DNA from: Luteimonas panaciterrae
GTDB lineage: Bacteria > Pseudomonadota > Gammaproteobacteria > Xanthomonadales > Xanthomonadaceae
Assembly: GCF_020511115.1 (NCBI RefSeq)
Contig: NZ_JAJAVH010000001.1
Span: 310,001-374,000 of the forward strand
Direction of reading: 5' to 3'
DNA length: 64,000 nucleotides
The notes beneath the pieces were generated by a model. That model worked only from the letters and a program-made list of their open reading frames with translations. It was not told the DNA's origin and did no database searches. The position numbers were made by a program, and so were the translations under genes. Shown piece after piece: positions 61,139-64,000 of this stretch (positions are counted from its first letter, which is position 1; the number at the start of each line of letters is the position of its first letter).

Positions 61139-61180
61139 AACCGCCGCTCAAACCAACACTTCCCCCCCCCGGAGAACGTC

Positions 61181-61393
61181 ATGAACCTGCAAACCCGCAC
61201 CACTTTTTCCCTCGCCCTGGTCGCCGCCGCCAGCGCCACCCGCAATCGCCAGATGCTGACCCCCGAGCCCTCCGAGTTCCGCCGCGAAAGCCGCACCCGC
61301 GACTTCGGCGTCGGCTACGGTCGCAGCAGCGGTTACGCCAGCAGCCGCCGCTACACCAGCAACTGGGGCAATGCCCGCTTCGAATTCTGCTGA
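61181..61393 (+). CDS. Small Gly/Arg/Tyr-rich protein B, C-terminal Cys
   Basis: 70 residues, ATG with GGAGAA six bases upstream. It shares MNLQTRT at the start and RDFGVGYGRSSGYASSRRY and SNWGNARFEFC at the end with protein A; the middle differs. A run of nine C lies just upstream of the SD (61162-61170). It is followed by the hotdog thioesterase gene 71 bases later. Tandem duplication with conserved ends suggests the C-terminal half is functional. Confidence 0.75.
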   Translation: MNLQTRTTFSLALVAAASATRNRQMLTPEPSEFRRESRTRDFGVGYGRSSGYASSRRYTSNWGNARFEFC

Positions 61394-61464
61394 TCGGAAC
61401 CCGCGCTCCGGTCCACGCGAAATGCTCTAGTCTGCGGCGCTTCCCCCCTAGCAAGCGCCACCAC

Positions 61465-61896
61465 ATGACCGACAGCATTTTTCGCAAGACCGCCACACCG
61501 GAGGCCTTGAACGCCTCCGCCCGCAACACGGCGATGGAAGCCCTGGGCATCGTCATCACCGAAGTCGGCCCCGACTACGTGCGCGGCACCATGCCGGTGG
61601 ACGCGCGCACCCACCAGCCCTACGGGCTGCTGCATGGCGGGGCCTCGGTGCTGCTGGCGGAAACGCTGGGCAGCAGCGCCGGCAACCTGTGCGTGGGCGA
61701 GGACGCGCTCTGCGTCGGCATCGAGATCAATGCCAACCACGTGCAGGGCGTGCGCGAAGGCACGGTGACCGGCACCGCGCGACCGCTGCATGTCGGCCGC
61801 AGCACGCAGGTGTGGGAAATCCGCATCGAGGACGAAAGCGCCCGCCTGGTCTGCATTTCCCGCCTCACGCTGGCAGTGGTGCCGCGGCGTGCCTGA
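61465..61896 (+). CDS. Hotdog-fold acyl-CoA thioesterase, MenI/PaaI-like
   Basis: 143 residues of the PaaI thioesterase family. The catalytic segment is HQPYGLLHGGASVLLAETLG, in which HGG and the Glu are typical of MenI/YdiI enzymes that cleave 1,4-dihydroxy-2-naphthoyl-CoA or aryl-CoAs. The C-terminus KST-like GRSTQVWEIRIEDESARLVC fits the fold. Substrate unknown. It follows the small-protein pair with a short gap. Confidence 0.88.
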   Translation: MTDSIFRKTATPEALNASARNTAMEALGIVITEVGPDYVRGTMPVDARTHQPYGLLHGGASVLLAETLGSSAGNLCVGEDALCVGIEINANHVQGVREGTVTGTARPLHVGRSTQVWEIRIEDESARLVCISRLTLAVVPRRA

Positions 61897-62013
61897 GGCG
61901 CCGCGCAACGCAGACGCCGCAAAACACTGCATGCCGTGCATGATCTGTAGCCGGACTCTAACCCCGTTCGGTATCGTGACGACCCCCCACTGCCATCTTG
62001 CCGCCCTCTGTCC

Positions 62014-62772
62014 GTGCGCGCCCTGCGTTACCTGATCCGCGTTCCGTTCCTGCTGTGGCACATCTTCATCGATCTGCCGCTGGCATTGATCGTGATGCTG
62101 CCGCCGTGGTGCGCGTGGCAGGTCGGCGGCACGCGGCTGGACCATCGCGTCATCCGCGCCTGGTCGGCGGGACTGATGCGCGTGTTCGGATTCCGCCTCA
62201 AGCGCATCGGAACGCCGGTGCCGGGCGCGGTGCTGTTCGTGGCCAACCACGTCAGCTGGGTCGACATCGTCACCCTGCACAGCCAGCGCATGATGGGATT
62301 CGTCGCCAAGCGCGAGATCGCCGGCTGGCCGCTGGTGGGCTGGCTGGCCACGCGCGGCGAAACCATCTATCACGAGCGCGGCAATCCCGAATCGCTGGGC
62401 GGTGTGATGGAAGAAATGCAGGCGCGGCTACTCGCCGGCCGTTCGGTCGGCGTGTTCCCGGAAGGCCGCACGCGTGATGGCCACGCCGTCGGGCCATTCC
62501 ATGCCCGCATCTTCCTGGCCGCGGTGGAAGCCGGTGTGCCGGTGCAGCCGGTGGCGCTGTGCTATGGCAAGCGGGCATCCGCGCAGCACATCGTCGCGTT
62601 CGGGCCGAAGGAAAGTTTCTTCGCCAATTTCGTGCGCCTGGTCGGCGAGCCTTCGCGCGAGGTCGATGTGATCTTCCTCGAACCGATCACGCCGGAAGGC
62701 GCGGGCGGACGCCGCCGTATCGCCGAACTCGCGCGCGAGCGCATCGTGACTGCCATGGGGCAGACGGACTGA
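62014..62772 (+). CDS. 1-acylglycerol-3-phosphate acyltransferase (PlsC family)
   Basis: 252 residues from a GTG at 62014. N-terminal hydrophobic segment (about 10-32), then the HX4D motif NHVSWVD (H79, D84) and the second motif FPEGRTRDG. It transfers an acyl group to lysophosphatidic acid or a related acceptor at the inner membrane. The hotdog gene ends 117 bases upstream, and the YheT-type gene starts 10 bases downstream. Confidence 0.9.
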   Translation: MRALRYLIRVPFLLWHIFIDLPLALIVMLPPWCAWQVGGTRLDHRVIRAWSAGLMRVFGFRLKRIGTPVPGAVLFVANHVSWVDIVTLHSQRMMGFVAKREIAGWPLVGWLATRGETIYHERGNPESLGGVMEEMQARLLAGRSVGVFPEGRTRDGHAVGPFHARIFLAAVEAGVPVQPVALCYGKRASAQHIVAFGPKESFFANFVRLVGEPSREVDVIFLEPITPEGAGGRRRIAELARERIVTAMGQTD

Positions 62773-62782
62773 GGCGGCGGCC

Positions 62783-63829
62783 ATGGACGTCTCGCTGCCG
62801 CTGCCCACCCCCGCATTGCCGCGGGAAAGTGATTACAAGCCGCCGCTGTGGCTGCGCAACCGGCACGTGCAATCGTTCCTGGGCGGCAGTCCGTTCCGGC
62901 GCGCGCATGGCGCGCGCGCCTTGGCGCGGCTGGGCGCGATCACGCAAGAACACCTGATCGACGGCGGTGACGGCGTGCGCCTGCACGGCCTGTACAGCAC
63001 GCTGCCCGGATTGCGTCCGCGCGGATTGGCGCTGCTGCTGCACGGCTGGGAGGGCAGCACCGAATCCAGCTACATGCGCACGACCGCCGTGCATCTGTTG
63101 CGGCGCGGCTTCGACGTGTTCCGCCTCAACTTCCGCGATCACGGCGACAGCCATCACCTCAACGAAGCGCTGTTCCACTCCAACCGCATCGACGAAGTGG
63201 TGCACGCGGCCTGCGACATCGCGCGGCGCTTCTGGCCCGAGGCCGGGCCGCAGCGCCCGCTGGTCGCGGCCGGCTATTCGCTCGGCGGCAACTTCGTGCT
63301 GCGCCTGGCCGTGCGTGCGACCGCCGCCGGCCTGCCGCTGGCGCGCGTGGCCGCGGTGTGCCCGGTGCTCGATCCGGCCAAGACGATGCTCTGGATGGAA
63401 GAGCGCGCGCCGCAGGTCTACCTGCGCTACTTCGAGAAGAAATGGCGCGAATCGCTGCAACGCAAGCGCGTGCTGTTCCCGGAGCAGCACAATTTCGACG
63501 ACGCCACCTTGCGCCTGCGCATGCGCGAGTTGACGCAGTGGATGGTGCAGCGCCACACCGACTTCGAAACCCTCGACCGTTATTTCGACGGCTACAGCAT
63601 CGCCGGCGATCGCCTGGCCGCGCTCGACGTGCCGGCCGACATCCTCACTTCGGCGGATGATCCGGTCATCCCGGTCGAGGATTTCCACGCGCTCGTGCCG
63701 GCACCGGCGATGACGGTGGAGATCGCGCGCTGGGGCGGGCATTGCGGCTTCCTCGAGAACGGACGGCTGGATGGGTTCGCCGAGCGTTGGGTGGCAGAAC
63801 GCCTCACCGGGCCTGCGCCGATCACCTGA
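62783..63829 (+). CDS. Alpha/beta hydrolase, YheT family
   Basis: 348 residues. The family signature PLWLRNRHVQSFLG near the N-terminus is followed by LLLHGWEGSTESSY, the nucleophile elbow AGYSLGGNFVLR, the acid in TSADDPVIP and the base in WGGHCGFLE. YheT proteins are uncharacterised esterases. It starts 10 bases after plsC and is likely in the same operon. Confidence 0.9.
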   Translation: MDVSLPLPTPALPRESDYKPPLWLRNRHVQSFLGGSPFRRAHGARALARLGAITQEHLIDGGDGVRLHGLYSTLPGLRPRGLALLLHGWEGSTESSYMRTTAVHLLRRGFDVFRLNFRDHGDSHHLNEALFHSNRIDEVVHAACDIARRFWPEAGPQRPLVAAGYSLGGNFVLRLAVRATAAGLPLARVAAVCPVLDPAKTMLWMEERAPQVYLRYFEKKWRESLQRKRVLFPEQHNFDDATLRLRMRELTQWMVQRHTDFETLDRYFDGYSIAGDRLAALDVPADILTSADDPVIPVEDFHALVPAPAMTVEIARWGGHCGFLENGRLDGFAERWVAERLTGPAPIT

Positions 63830-63839
63830 ATCTCCCAGA

Positions 63840-63871
63840 CTCGTCATTCCTGCTTTCGCAGGAATGACGAG
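63840..63871. repeat. Palindromic repeat, single arm, after the YheT gene
   Basis: CTCGTCATTCCTGC and its complement make a perfect 14-bp stem with loop TTTC. It differs from the family consensus at one base pair (CCTGC for CCCGC) compensated in the other strand of the stem, so the pairing is conserved. It lies 10 bases after the YheT stop and probably ends that operon. Confidence 0.8.
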
Positions 63872-63958
63872 CAAAAGCGAGCCGCGTCCTCGGGCAGGCC
63901 GCCCACGCGGGGCTAGACTATGCGGTTCCGGGCCTCCGCCCGCCAACGCAGGAAGCCC

Positions 63959-64000
63959 ATGCAAGAACGGATCTACGACGCCCTGCGCCGCGGCGCCCAT
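63959..64000 (+). CDS. 5' end of an unknown gene, cut by the window edge
   Basis: ATG at 63959 with AGGAAG upstream opens 14 codons, MQERIYDALRRGAH. The SD and position after a terminator-like repeat support a real gene, but the product cannot be named. Confidence 0.6.
   Translation, partial: MQERIYDALRRGAH

Noticed and set aside
60938..61393. The small-protein pair as a RiPP precursor with a biosynthetic cluster
   Set aside because: No radical SAM, LanB/C-like, YcaO or dedicated protease gene lies beside them; the adjacent hotdog and PlsC genes are ordinary. The peptides remain unexplained.
1..64000. tRNA, rRNA, prophage or insertion sequence
   Set aside because: I read through both strands for cloverleaf, integrase or transposase signs and found none; short hairpins seen are explained as terminators or repeats.

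Overview
The window is 64 kb of GC-rich, tightly packed bacterial chromosome. Gene content points to a gammaproteobacterium of the Xanthomonadales/Lysobacterales type. The signs are a phhA-Lrp divergent pair, an mla operon running mlaF-E-D-C-B-A with mlaA as its last gene, a recC-recB-recD operon, many small lipoproteins, and several copies of a GTCATTCCCGC palindromic repeat. This placement is an inference from gene order and repeat type, not from a marker gene. I see no rRNA, tRNA, CRISPR array, prophage or transposase. Nearly all sequence is ordinary chromosomal coding, and most long overlapping ORFs are GC-driven shadows.

Layout. 0-10 kb: a truncated membrane protein, phenylalanine hydroxylase with a divergent Lrp regulator, a run of secreted or lipoprotein hydrolases (M28 peptidase, alpha/beta hydrolase, serine hydrolase), two tandem outer-membrane beta-barrel paralogues with duplicated promoters and 5'-end hairpins, an epimerase, a rhomboid protease and the rRNA methyltransferase rlmI. 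10-19 kb: rmuC, the complete mla phospholipid-transport operon, corA and a PepSY protein. 19-28 kb: recCBD, with stop/start overlaps at both junctions. 28-35 kb: a small stress-like protein, folE behind a nine-codon leader, an MFS pump, small lipoproteins, a barnase/barstar pair beside an I78 protease inhibitor, and an SGNH hydrolase. 35-47 kb: an MFS transporter, an M61 peptidase, an acyltransferase, a MarR-controlled isochorismatase-like/FUSC-like exporter operon, a stand-alone acetolactate synthase-type enzyme and a giant fused indolepyruvate ferredoxin oxidoreductase.

47-52 kb is the most unusual region. It holds two tandem copies of a module made of a polyproline-headed lipase (GHSLGGG), an RNA hairpin, and a lipid-anchored ankyrin-repeat protein. 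The two lipase genes share an upstream CACTAGGG-type sequence motif at nearly the same distance. I read these as two toxin-immunity (effector-immunity) pairs, with the ankyrin lipoproteins guarding the periplasm or membranes against a phospholipase. The secretion route is unknown from this window.

52-64 kb: gamma-glutamyltransferase, an unknown exported protein, a divergent AAA ATPase/orphan ParA pair, a SixA-like phosphatase, a YceI protein, a phospholipase D-family lipoprotein, and then two tandem 66- and 70-residue proteins with a nearly identical Gly/Arg/Tyr-rich C-terminal half ending in Cys. I do not recognise a described family for these. A hotdog thioesterase, a PlsC acyltransferase, a YheT-type hydrolase and the first codons of one more gene close the window.

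Co-ordinates of starts were chosen by ribosome-binding sites, signal peptides and operon overlaps. Where the evidence is weak this is stated in the entry.
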